A stretch of 64,000 nucleotides of DNA, taken from Roseovarius sp. THAF27 (GTDB lineage Bacteria > Pseudomonadota > Alphaproteobacteria > Rhodobacterales > Rhodobacteraceae). The notes beneath the pieces were generated by a model. That model ran no database searches and was not told where the DNA came from. It saw only the letters and a list, made by a program, of their open reading frames with translations. Shown here piece by piece: positions 55,840 to 63,141 of this stretch; the first letter of the stretch is position 1; each line of letters begins with the position of its first letter. The stretch lies in NCBI RefSeq assembly GCF_009363655.1, contig NZ_CP045393.1, positions 2,108,001 to 2,172,000 on the forward strand, written 5' to 3'. Made by a program: the position numbers and the translations under genes.

Positions 55840-56765
55840 CAGTGCGTCCCCTCATAGGCTTCTTCGCCTTCCCCGAGGCTGTCCTTGTCAAGGTATTTAC
55901 CTTCGCTCTCCGGTCCTTCCTTCCATTCCAGGTAGGAGCGGTAGAAAAAGGCGACCGAATGGATGAAGACCATGCCCGCAAAGGCTACCATCAAAACCTT
56001 GAACAGGAAGTAGCCGTTGAACCCGTTCGGGCTGAACCCGATGGTTTCGACATTCCAGCGGACCGCCCGCGCCTTCATCATCAGCCGGTCCAGCGACTCC
56101 GATGCCGAAGGCTTTGGCGTGATCAGGTGCCGCCACATGAAATACCAGCCATACATCCAGACCAGCACGGCCATTGGCGCCATGAAGATCACGCAGCCGA
56201 TCATGTCGATAAGCTTCTGCGTCCGATACTTCACCGCAGCGTAGACAAGGTCGACTCGCACGTGACCGCCCTGCACAAACGTGTAGGTACAGCACAGCGC
56301 GATGACCAGGGCATTGTGAAACTTCAGCGCTTCCGCCCACCAGCTGATGTCATAGGTCAGCGGGATACCGAAGCCGAAAGAGATATCCGGTCTTACGAAG
56401 ATGCGCTGCACGAACACGATGATGATCTGCTGCAGCACCATGATCAGACCGGCCCAGGCGAACAGGCGGCCCGTGATGTTGGCGAAGCCTTCCATCACAC
56501 GCACGCAGCCCCACATGAAGCTGTTGCGCCACAACCCGACCGCGGTCAGGACCAGCACGAACGTGAATACCACAAAGAAAAACTCGATCGATCCGCCGTA
56601 GTAGACGAACCGCATGATCGCTTCCTTGTCGGCCCAGTTCAGCCACAGCCCGGGATGCGTGATCGCATACGCCAGGTCGTAGAAAGACCCGAATATTCCA
56701 CCGAAAAACCAAATGATTGCATCCACAAAGGCGGACCCTGTTCCGGTCGCTTCCGTCTCGCCCAT
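55839..56765 (-). CDS. TRAP transporter small permease (DctQ type, extended)
   Basis: A 308-residue protein, longer than the usual 160-200 residues of DctQ. It has about five hydrophobic segments, with the DctQ-like core EALKFHNALVIALCCTYTFVQGGHVRVDLVYA in the middle (recognised by GGHVRVDLV). It forms the membrane part with the large permease, driven by the Na+ gradient. The hydrophilic C-terminus (EGPESEGKYLDKDSLGEGEE) ends at the overlap with the large permease start. Confidence 0.88.
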   Translation of the reverse strand: MGETEATGTGSAFVDAIIWFFGGIFGSFYDLAYAITHPGLWLNWADKEAIMRFVYYGGSIEFFFVVFTFVLVLTAVGLWRNSFMWGCVRVMEGFANITGRLFAWAGLIMVLQQIIIVFVQRIFVRPDISFGFGIPLTYDISWWAEALKFHNALVIALCCTYTFVQGGHVRVDLVYAAVKYRTQKLIDMIGCVIFMAPMAVLVWMYGWYFMWRHLITPKPSASESLDRLMMKARAVRWNVETIGFSPNGFNGYFLFKVLMVAFAGMVFIHSVAFFYRSYLEWKEGPESEGKYLDKDSLGEGEEAYEGTH

Positions 56766-56885
56766 GTCTGTTCCCCCAAATCCTGTGTTCAGACCACCCG
56801 GAACATGTCAGCGTCACAAGGGCTCTGATGCATATCCAAGCTTGGTCGATCCTGAACAGGAATTACACGTCTATGTGCAAAATGC

Positions 56886-56910
56886 CCCCGCGCCATCCAA
56901 GGGCGCGGGG
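56886..56910 (-). terminator. Hairpin between TakP-like and DctQ genes
   Basis: GGCGCGGGG and CCCCGCGCC (56902-56910 and 56886-56894, plus-strand positions) form a 9-bp GC stem with a 7-base loop in the 170-base gap. On the minus strand the short run TTTT follows three bases after the stem. It probably lowers transcription into the permease genes, which would make more binding protein than permease. Confidence 0.55.
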
Positions 56911-56935
56911 TGCGAAGGTATCAGTCGCCCGGCGA

Positions 56936-58021
56936 TCAGATGTCGAGCACGCGGTCGCGCTGCGAGCGGAAGCTGCCTTCGGACCGGCTGATCCAGGAGG
57001 CCGAGCTTTCCAGCGACTCGCGGTAGCTGTCGTAGGCTTTCTTGTAGAGCTCGTCGCCCATGTTCTGTTGCAGCACTTCCTGTGCCGCCGCACCGAACGC
57101 GTCCCAGACCTCGTCGGGGAATTCACGCAAGGTGACGCCCGACGATTGCAGACGCTGCAGCGCCGCACCGTTGTTGGCCATGAACTGCGACATGCTCCAG
57201 ATATTGGTGGCTTGCGCCGCGCCCGAGACGATCGCCTGCTGCGCCGGGGTAAGGCTCTCGTAGACTTCGAGGCCGACAACGCAGTTCAGGTTCGGGCCGG
57301 GCTCGTGGAAGCCGGCGGTGTAGTAGGTCTTGGTGATCTCCTGGAAACCGGCCTTCTCGTCCGCCCAGGGGCCGATCCACTCGGTGCCGTCGATGGCACC
57401 CGAAGACAGCGCCTGGTACACTTCCGATCCGGGCAGGTTCTGGACGCTGGCGCCCAGCTTGCCCAGCACTTCACCACCCTGGCCGGGCATGCGGAAACGC
57501 AGGCCCTGGAAGTCCTCGGGCGAGTTGATTTCCTTGGCGAACCATCCGCCCGATTGCGGGCCGGTGTTGCCGCACGGAAATGCCTTGAGGCCGAAGATGG
57601 AGTAGAGCTCGTCGCCCAGTTCCTTGCCGCCGTCGATGTACCACCAGTTCGAATATTCCTGGAAGGTCATGCCGAACGGGATCTGCGAGTAGAACGACAG
57701 AGCCGGATGCTGACCCAGGAAGTAATAGTCCACGCCATGGTACATGTCGGCCTGACCGGCGGTGACGGCGTCGAAAACCTCGAACGCGCCAACGAGTTCA
57801 CCAGCGGCTTTCAGGTCCACGGTCAGCTGACCGTCGCTCATCGCGGTGATCTGCTCGGCGCAGTATTGCGCGGCATCGTGCACACCGGCAAGGCCACGGC
57901 CCCAGGTCGTGACCATGGTCAGCGTGCGGTTGCCTTGGGCATAAGCCGGTGCGGCCAGCGACGTGGCGGCCGCAGCCGACCCGCCCAATGCGGTATTCTT
58001 CAGAAATGAACGACGATCCAT
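56936..58021 (-). CDS. TRAP substrate-binding protein, TakP-like (alpha-keto acid type)
   Basis: A 361-residue periplasmic protein with a Tat-type signal, DRRSFLKNTALGG, cleaved after AYAQ. The segments GNTGPQSGGWF and DGTEWIGPWADEKAGF match TakP of Rhodobacter sphaeroides, which binds pyruvate and other 2-oxo acids with a cation. The binding Arg is probably that in LRFRMPG. The ATG at 58021 is chosen because it gives the Tat signal. It is the first gene of the transport operon and is divergent from the sensor kinase gene. Confidence 0.88.
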   Translation of the reverse strand: MDRRSFLKNTALGGSAAAATSLAAPAYAQGNRTLTMVTTWGRGLAGVHDAAQYCAEQITAMSDGQLTVDLKAAGELVGAFEVFDAVTAGQADMYHGVDYYFLGQHPALSFYSQIPFGMTFQEYSNWWYIDGGKELGDELYSIFGLKAFPCGNTGPQSGGWFAKEINSPEDFQGLRFRMPGQGGEVLGKLGASVQNLPGSEVYQALSSGAIDGTEWIGPWADEKAGFQEITKTYYTAGFHEPGPNLNCVVGLEVYESLTPAQQAIVSGAAQATNIWSMSQFMANNGAALQRLQSSGVTLREFPDEVWDAFGAAAQEVLQQNMGDELYKKAYDSYRESLESSASWISRSEGSFRSQRDRVLDI

Positions 58022-58283
58022 TCGGTAAATCCTCCCAATTGATGAAGCGCGCATGCCGTCCCTATCAGCCTGCGCGCGGACCGTTGCAGGTGCCGGGACA
58101 CTATCGCGGACCTCGATCAAAGGAAATACCGAGTAATGCGTAGGTTTGGCCCCGATGCGTCGCGGACATCTCTGACGGTGCTTACTTTTCGGGCAACTCG
58201 GGGAGAGTGCGCCGGAAAACCGGCTTGCCGCGGCTCTGGGCTTCGAGCCCAATTGGCATTAACGATTCGCATCGGGAGAATCG
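58022..58283. promoter_or_regulatory. Divergent promoter region of TRAP operon and sensor kinase gene
   Basis: A 262-base gap that must hold promoters for both directions. It contains a small perfect inverted repeat GCCGG-AAAA-CCGGC (58211-58224) and GGGCT-TCG-AGCCC (58239-58251), of possible regulatory or terminator role. A ribosome-binding site GGGAG precedes the kinase ATG. Confidence 0.4.
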
Positions 58284-59705
58284 ATGATCAGACTTCAGAT
58301 GAATTACGGTCAGAAACTGTTCTTGACGGCCACCCTGCCCCTTGTCCTGGCGGTGGTCACCATTTCCGTACTGGTTACATTGCAGTCGCGCCAGATGGCG
58401 GAACAAGAGATCCACACGCTCGAAGAAAAGCTGATCGCAGCCAAGCGCGACGAGCTGAAAAATTATCTGTCGCTCGCCAGAACGGCCATCATCAACATAT
58501 ATGGCCGCGCTGCACCCGATGACGAAGAGGCGAAACTCGCGGTCACGCAGATCCTCGCCGGTATGCTATATGGCCAGGACGGATATTTCTTCGTCTACGA
58601 TTACGACGGCAACAACCTGGTCAGCCCCAGATACACCCAGCTTATCGGGCGCAACTGGACAGGCATGGAGGACCCGAACGGCACCCCCATCACCGACGAG
58701 CTGATTCGCATCGCGCGGACCGGCAGCGGATATCACGGTTACGAGTGGACCAAACCCTCCACTGGCGAGAGGGCCCAGATGGTGACGTATGTCATAGGCC
58801 TGCAGGACTGGCGGTGGGTGATCGGCACAGGGGTCTTCGTCGACGACGTGATCGCTGCGGTCAGTTCGGCCCGTGCCACGGTGGAAAGCCGCATCCAAAG
58901 AACGTTCCTCTATATCGGCGGGCTGACGATGGCCGCGCTCTTGCTCGTGTTCACTTCAGGCATGTTCATCAACCTGCGCGAACGCCGCGCAGCGGATGCC
59001 AAACTCAAGAAACTCACCCAAAGGGTCTTTGACGCGCAAGAGGAAGAGCGCAGTCGTGTCGCGCGCGAATTGCATGACGGGATCAGCCAGATCCTTGTCG
59101 GGGTCCGCTATGCGCTGGACAGTGCCCGTCGACGGTTCGCGTCTGACGACGCCCGCGCCGGTGAGACGCTGGATCGTGGCATCGCGCATCTTTCCGGTGC
59201 GATTCACGAGGTCCGGCGCATTTCGCGAGACCTGCGTCCGGGGGTCTTGGACGATCTCGGCTTGGGCCCGGCATTGAAATCCCTGGTAGAGGATTTCGGA
59301 CACCGCACTGGCATCAAGACCGAGTTCAGCACCGTGCCGTTTCGCAACCGGCTCGACGACGATGCCAAGACAGCCCTTTACCGCGTTGCCCAGGAAGCCT
59401 TGACAAATATCGAACGCCACGCTGGTGCCAGCCGCATCTCGGTCGATATTCGCGGCCACAAGAACGGCGCCACCTTGCGCATTTCGGACAATGGACGGGG
59501 ATTGGACCAGGACCGGGCCGCAGCGTCGCCCTCTTCGGGTCTGGGCCTTCGGAACATGCAGGAACGCATCGAGCAACTGGCCGGCACGTTGCGCATACTC
59601 AGTTCAAGAAGCGGAACCGTGATAGAGGCCAACGTACCGCTCGCCCACATACTGCAACCCGAAGGCGGCACCGAGTCCCCGAAACAGACCCAGGCCAGCG
59701 CATGA
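58284..59705 (+). CDS. Sensor histidine kinase with Cache domain (NarX/DegS-type kinase)
   Basis: A 473-residue kinase. Helix 1 (residues 10-32), a periplasmic single-Cache domain (about 40-200, with YFFVYDYDGNNLVSP and WRWVIGTGVFVDDV), helix 2 (about 207-230), then a HisKA_3 dimerisation domain with His264 in ARELHDGISQ and an HATPase domain (ISDNGRGLDQD, SGLGLRNMQERI). Cache domains of this type often sense C2-C4 carboxylates, which suits the divergent TakP-like transporter. The stop overlaps the response regulator start by four bases. Confidence 0.92.
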   Translation: MIRLQMNYGQKLFLTATLPLVLAVVTISVLVTLQSRQMAEQEIHTLEEKLIAAKRDELKNYLSLARTAIINIYGRAAPDDEEAKLAVTQILAGMLYGQDGYFFVYDYDGNNLVSPRYTQLIGRNWTGMEDPNGTPITDELIRIARTGSGYHGYEWTKPSTGERAQMVTYVIGLQDWRWVIGTGVFVDDVIAAVSSARATVESRIQRTFLYIGGLTMAALLLVFTSGMFINLRERRAADAKLKKLTQRVFDAQEEERSRVARELHDGISQILVGVRYALDSARRRFASDDARAGETLDRGIAHLSGAIHEVRRISRDLRPGVLDDLGLGPALKSLVEDFGHRTGIKTEFSTVPFRNRLDDDAKTALYRVAQEALTNIERHAGASRISVDIRGHKNGATLRISDNGRGLDQDRAAASPSSGLGLRNMQERIEQLAGTLRILSSRSGTVIEANVPLAHILQPEGGTESPKQTQASA

Positions 59706-60346
59706 CCGATTGTATCCGTATCGCCATTGTCGATGACCATCCCATGGTCGCCGAGGGGATCGAAGCGATCCTGGAAAGCTACGACGATATCGAGGTGGTC
59801 GCGACCCTGTCTTCGGGTCGGGAGATCATCGAGCAAGCCCCCGACCTGACCCCCGATGTCATCCTGCTGGATCTAAACATGCCGGGCCTTGGCGGGCTGT
59901 CGACGACGGAAATCCTGCTGGAACGGCAGCCCGATACGCGAATCCTGATCCTGTCGATGCACGACAGCCCCGAATACATCAGCTCCGCTCTCAGTCATGG
60001 CGCCAGCGGATACGTTCTGAAGGATGTACCCACGGAAGAGATCAAGCGCGCCATCGACGCCGTCAATGCTGGCGAAAGGTATCTCTGCACCGGGGCACAA
60101 GGCTCGCTTGCGCCGGACACGGGCGAAACCCGCCCGCAGCTGACCAACCGCGAACAGACAATTCTGCTGCAACTTGCGCAAGGCAAGTCGAACAAGGCTG
60201 TTGCGTTCGCTCTGGATATCTCGGTCCGCACGGTCGAAACCCATCGCAAGAACATCAAGCGAAAGCTTGGAATCAGTTCTACCGCCGGCCTCACGCGTTA
60301 CGCACTGGAGCACGGGGTGCTGCAGGGAACCGGCGTTTCCCTGTAG
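59702..60346 (+). CDS. LuxR-type response regulator
   Basis: A 214-residue regulator. The receiver domain has the acidic pair Asp11-Asp12, phosphoacceptor Asp57 (VILLDLNMPG) and Lys in GYVLKDVP; the C-terminal LuxR/NarL-type helix-turn-helix reads LTNREQTILLQLAQGKSNKAVA. It is translationally coupled to the kinase, and its most likely targets are the divergent TRAP genes, which is inference from position. Confidence 0.93.
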   Translation: MTDCIRIAIVDDHPMVAEGIEAILESYDDIEVVATLSSGREIIEQAPDLTPDVILLDLNMPGLGGLSTTEILLERQPDTRILILSMHDSPEYISSALSHGASGYVLKDVPTEEIKRAIDAVNAGERYLCTGAQGSLAPDTGETRPQLTNREQTILLQLAQGKSNKAVAFALDISVRTVETHRKNIKRKLGISSTAGLTRYALEHGVLQGTGVSL

Positions 60347-60471
60347 CACCGGCCGGTCGTGGACCAATTTTGCGGCACCACATGCCGCGGCGCAGAAAAA
60401 TTTATGCTGCACCCCTTCCATAATTTCGAAATTCTGTCATCGTTAAGACATTCTTGGCCATGGGGGACACC

Positions 60472-60798
60472 ATGCAGGACGTTCAAGAAGACTATGGCGA
60501 AAGCACGGTCGAGTTCGCCGATTTCACCTTCGACCGCCAGAAAGCCGTTTGCTACGGCCTTCAGAACAACGCCGGCGGCACCACAACGATCATCAATTTC
60601 GCCTCCGAGCGGCTGGCCGACAGGTTTCGCACGGCTTATCTCAACGAGTTGAACATCCGCATCATCCAGAACGAGGCGCAGCTGATCTGTTTCGCGGATT
60701 ACGACACGGTGATGCGCAAATCGCAGGATGATCCGCGGGTTCAGTCGCTGCACTACAACCGCGACTACATGATGGGTACGCTGGGCCACATGATGTAG
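60472..60798 (+). CDS. Small soluble protein of unknown function
   Basis: A 108-residue acidic protein starting MQDVQEDYGESTVEFADF with GGGGG at five bases upstream; an in-frame ATG 12 bases earlier (60460) is also possible. Strands and helices appear to alternate, as in TTTIINFASERLADRFRTAY and IIQNEAQLICFADYDTVM. I recognise no family. It follows the regulator after 125 bases and converges with phoX. Confidence 0.6.
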   Translation: MQDVQEDYGESTVEFADFTFDRQKAVCYGLQNNAGGTTTIINFASERLADRFRTAYLNELNIRIIQNEAQLICFADYDTVMRKSQDDPRVQSLHYNRDYMMGTLGHMM

Positions 60799-60804
60799 GG
60801 CTTG

Positions 60805-60860
60805 TGACCCAAGAGTCTTCGTCCAAAGATTCTTGGGTCAGAAAATTCGTACGAATTTTC
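60805..60860. terminator. Strong hairpin plus 20-base palindrome between convergent genes
   Basis: TGACCCAAGA (60805-60814) pairs with TCTTGGGTCA (60831-60840); the stem extends inward with TCTT/AAGA across one G-T pair, so about 15 base pairs. Directly after it a perfect 20-base palindrome (60841-60860, centre GTAC) with AAAATT/AATTTT ends follows. Together they fill the gap between the small unknown gene and phoX and should end transcription in both directions. Confidence 0.7.
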
Positions 60861-60861
60861 T

Positions 60862-62763
60862 TCAACCCAGCGGCGCGCCGTCGTCGCGCTTGACGGCCAC
60901 GATTGCCGAGCGGGGCAGCTTGCCCTCGCCATCAGGGAACGGCGCGTCGGGATGCTGGATGCCCACGAACATTGTGCGCCGGTCGGTCGACCAGGTCAGG
61001 CCCGTGACCTCTGAGCCCTTGGGCCCCGTGAGAAACCGGGCGATTTCGCCCGTGACCGGGTCTCCGACCAGCATCTGGTTGTTGCCCATGCCTTCGAACT
61101 CGCCTTCGTTGCTGTCGTCGCCATCGGTCTGGATCCAGACCAGCCCGGCGCTGTCGAAGGCCATGCCGTCGGGAGAGTTGAACATGTTCCCGGCGGTGAT
61201 GTTCTCGGAGCCGCCGTAGATATTGTGGTAAACCTCCGGGTTGCCCGCCATCACGTAAAGATCCCAGGTGAAACGATCATTGGCATGATCGTCGTTTTCC
61301 GGCCGCCAGCGCACGATCTGACCGTAATTGTTGGTCTCGCGCGGATTGGGGCCGTTGACCGGCGTCTCGTCACCGCCCGCATTGGGCTTTACGCCGCGGT
61401 TCTTGTTGTTGGTCAGGCAGCAATAGGCCTCGACCGCGTGCGGGTTGGCGGCAATCCATTCGGGGCGGTCCATGGTCGTGGCCCCCACCGCCGAACCGGC
61501 CTGCCGGGCGAATACCAGGACCTCGGCCAGGCTGGCCATCCCGGTGGTCTCAGGCGTCAGGGCCAGCCATTCGCCGCTCTGATCATCGTGGAACTTCGCC
61601 GCGTAAAGCGTGCCCTCGTCCAGCAATCCTTCGGTCGGGCCGCCGGGCGTGTAGGTGCCGTTCGACACGAAACGATAGAGGAACTCTCCCCGCTCGTCGT
61701 CGCCCATGTAGACCACGACCCGTCCGTCAGAAGCCAGCACCACTTCGGCATTCTCGTGCTTGAAGCGCCCTAGGCCGGTATGCTTGACCGGCGTGCTGTC
61801 GGGGTCTGCCGGATCGATCTCGACCACCCAGCCGGCTCGGTGCGGCTCGTTCGGATGTGTCGAAATGTCGAAACGGTCGTCCCACTTGTGATAGTCATAG
61901 CCCCAACCGTCCGCGCCGATGCCGTACCGCTCGTAGCCTGCATGGACCGGGTCCGACACCTCGACGGCACCTTTGGCACCGAAGTAACCGTTGAAGTTTT
62001 CCTCGCATGTCAGGTACGTGCCCCAGGGCGTCTTGCCGGACCCGCAATTGTTGAAAGTGCCGAGGCTTTCGGTGCCGGTAGGATCGGCCTCGGTCGTCAG
62101 CAGGTCATGCGCCGCGGCCGGGCCGGCGATCTTCATCGGCGTCAGGTGCGTTATGCGGCGGTTCATGGGGCTGTCCTTGACCACATGCCAGCCCTCCGCG
62201 TCTTCGGCCACCTCGATCACGGCGACGCCTTGCAGACTTTGAAGCTTGCGCACGTCATCCAGTCCTGTCGGAACGCCATCCGTTGCATGGGGCAGGTTTA
62301 TCTCACGGTTGGTATACTCGTGATTGATCGCCAGAAGCTGTCGCCCGCCCACCTGAAAGCTTTCCATCCCGTCCGTGTTCTCGCCGAAGATGCGGTCGGC
62401 GCTGTCGGCGTCACCGCCGGTTTCGTGGTCGAACTCCGGCGCGTCGGGAAAGATCGGATCACCCCAGCGGATCAGCACGTCCCAGCGATAGCCCCCCGGA
62501 ACATGCACGGTGGCATCGGTCTGGATACCGATCGGATCAAAGGCGAACCGGCTGGTGGCCTGCGCCTGGGCCGAGGTCGCAGGGATCATCACACCTGTGC
62601 CCATCGCCGAAGCACCCGAGCCGAAGGCGAGCACCCCGCCCAGAAAACCCCGCCGCGAAATCGCGGCATCGACCACCCGGTCGAAGTCGTTTTCGACCGG
62701 ACGCGGGTTTATCAGTTCGTCCCAATCGTCGGCGGGAAGACGGGTGAGGTCGGCGTCATTCAT
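60862..62763 (-). CDS. PhoX-like phosphatase (DUF839), Tat-exported
   Basis: A 633-residue protein. Unusually for a Tat substrate the twin-arginine signal (AISRRGFLGGVLAF) begins only at about residue 34, as in other PhoX-type proteins. The following DUF839 domain has GNCGSGKTPWGTYLTCEENF-like and HEYTNRE motifs that bind Ca and Fe in PhoX alkaline phosphatase; here they read NHEYTNREINL and CGSGKTPWGTYLTCEENF. It probably releases phosphate from organic esters in the periplasm. I see no Pho box in the 178 bases on its upstream side. Confidence 0.88.
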   Translation of the reverse strand: MNDADLTRLPADDWDELINPRPVENDFDRVVDAAISRRGFLGGVLAFGSGASAMGTGVMIPATSAQAQATSRFAFDPIGIQTDATVHVPGGYRWDVLIRWGDPIFPDAPEFDHETGGDADSADRIFGENTDGMESFQVGGRQLLAINHEYTNREINLPHATDGVPTGLDDVRKLQSLQGVAVIEVAEDAEGWHVVKDSPMNRRITHLTPMKIAGPAAAHDLLTTEADPTGTESLGTFNNCGSGKTPWGTYLTCEENFNGYFGAKGAVEVSDPVHAGYERYGIGADGWGYDYHKWDDRFDISTHPNEPHRAGWVVEIDPADPDSTPVKHTGLGRFKHENAEVVLASDGRVVVYMGDDERGEFLYRFVSNGTYTPGGPTEGLLDEGTLYAAKFHDDQSGEWLALTPETTGMASLAEVLVFARQAGSAVGATTMDRPEWIAANPHAVEAYCCLTNNKNRGVKPNAGGDETPVNGPNPRETNNYGQIVRWRPENDDHANDRFTWDLYVMAGNPEVYHNIYGGSENITAGNMFNSPDGMAFDSAGLVWIQTDGDDSNEGEFEGMGNNQMLVGDPVTGEIARFLTGPKGSEVTGLTWSTDRRTMFVGIQHPDAPFPDGEGKLPRSAIVAVKRDDGAPLG

Positions 62764-62940
62764 GGCAGATCTCCGGCTGGCGGTGGCGTTTGGATACCCC
62801 AAGATTGCCACGTGACTGTAACAACCTTCGGACGGGTTGGTGACAGTCCCTCAAACCTGCGCGTCTTTGCCGCGCCCCGTTCTGCGCAACAAATGAAAAG
62901 AAACAGCCCCCTTGCGCGACATTTTTCGCGCAAAATCCTG

Positions 62941-62969
62941 TTGACGCTCCCGAAAGCCGCACCTAAGGT
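62941..62969 (+). promoter_or_regulatory. Candidate promoter of ilvB
   Basis: TTGACG (62941-62946) and TAAGGT (62964-62969) are separated by 17 bases, the optimal sigma-70 distance. Transcription would start near 62976, about 22 bases before the leader peptide ATG. The -10 hexamer is weak, as often in this group. Confidence 0.5.
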
Positions 62970-62997
62970 CGCCAAACGCAGCAGGGAGTCGCCAAAA

Positions 62998-63045
62998 ATG
63001 GCATCGCTAATCGTAATCGTAGGTGAATGGCGCATGGGCCGGTAA
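62998..63045 (+). CDS. ilvB leader peptide (attenuation)
   Basis: A 15-codon open frame, MASLIVIVGEWRMGR, with the ribosome-binding site GGGAG eight bases upstream. Codons 4-8 are CTA-ATC-GTA-ATC-GTA, five consecutive Leu/Ile/Val codons, three of them (CTA, GTA) uncommon in GC-rich genomes. This is the product-sensing element of a classical branched-chain amino acid attenuator. The stop codon lies within the antiterminator arm. Confidence 0.85.
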   Translation: MASLIVIVGEWRMGR

Positions 63046-63098
63046 CGGACACCATAACGGTACCCCATGCGCCCTCGGAACCCTCCGGGGGCTTTTTT
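63029..63098 (+). promoter_or_regulatory. Attenuator: mutually exclusive antiterminator and terminator before ilvB
   Basis: The antiterminator pairs GGCGCATGGG (63029-63038), inside the leader peptide frame, with CCCATGCGCC (63064-63073), extended by GGTA (63041-63044) with TACC (63061-63064). The terminator pairs GCCCTCGGA (63071-63079) with TCCGGGGGC (63084-63092) with one G-U pair, around a 4-base loop, followed by six T (63093-63098). The two share bases 63071-63073. Ribosome stalling at the Leu/Ile/Val codons would leave the antiterminator free; full translation would cover it and let the terminator form. Confidence 0.85.
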
Positions 63099-63141
63099 AT
63101 GCGTAACGCAATGAGACACATGTCATGAACGGAGCAACAAG

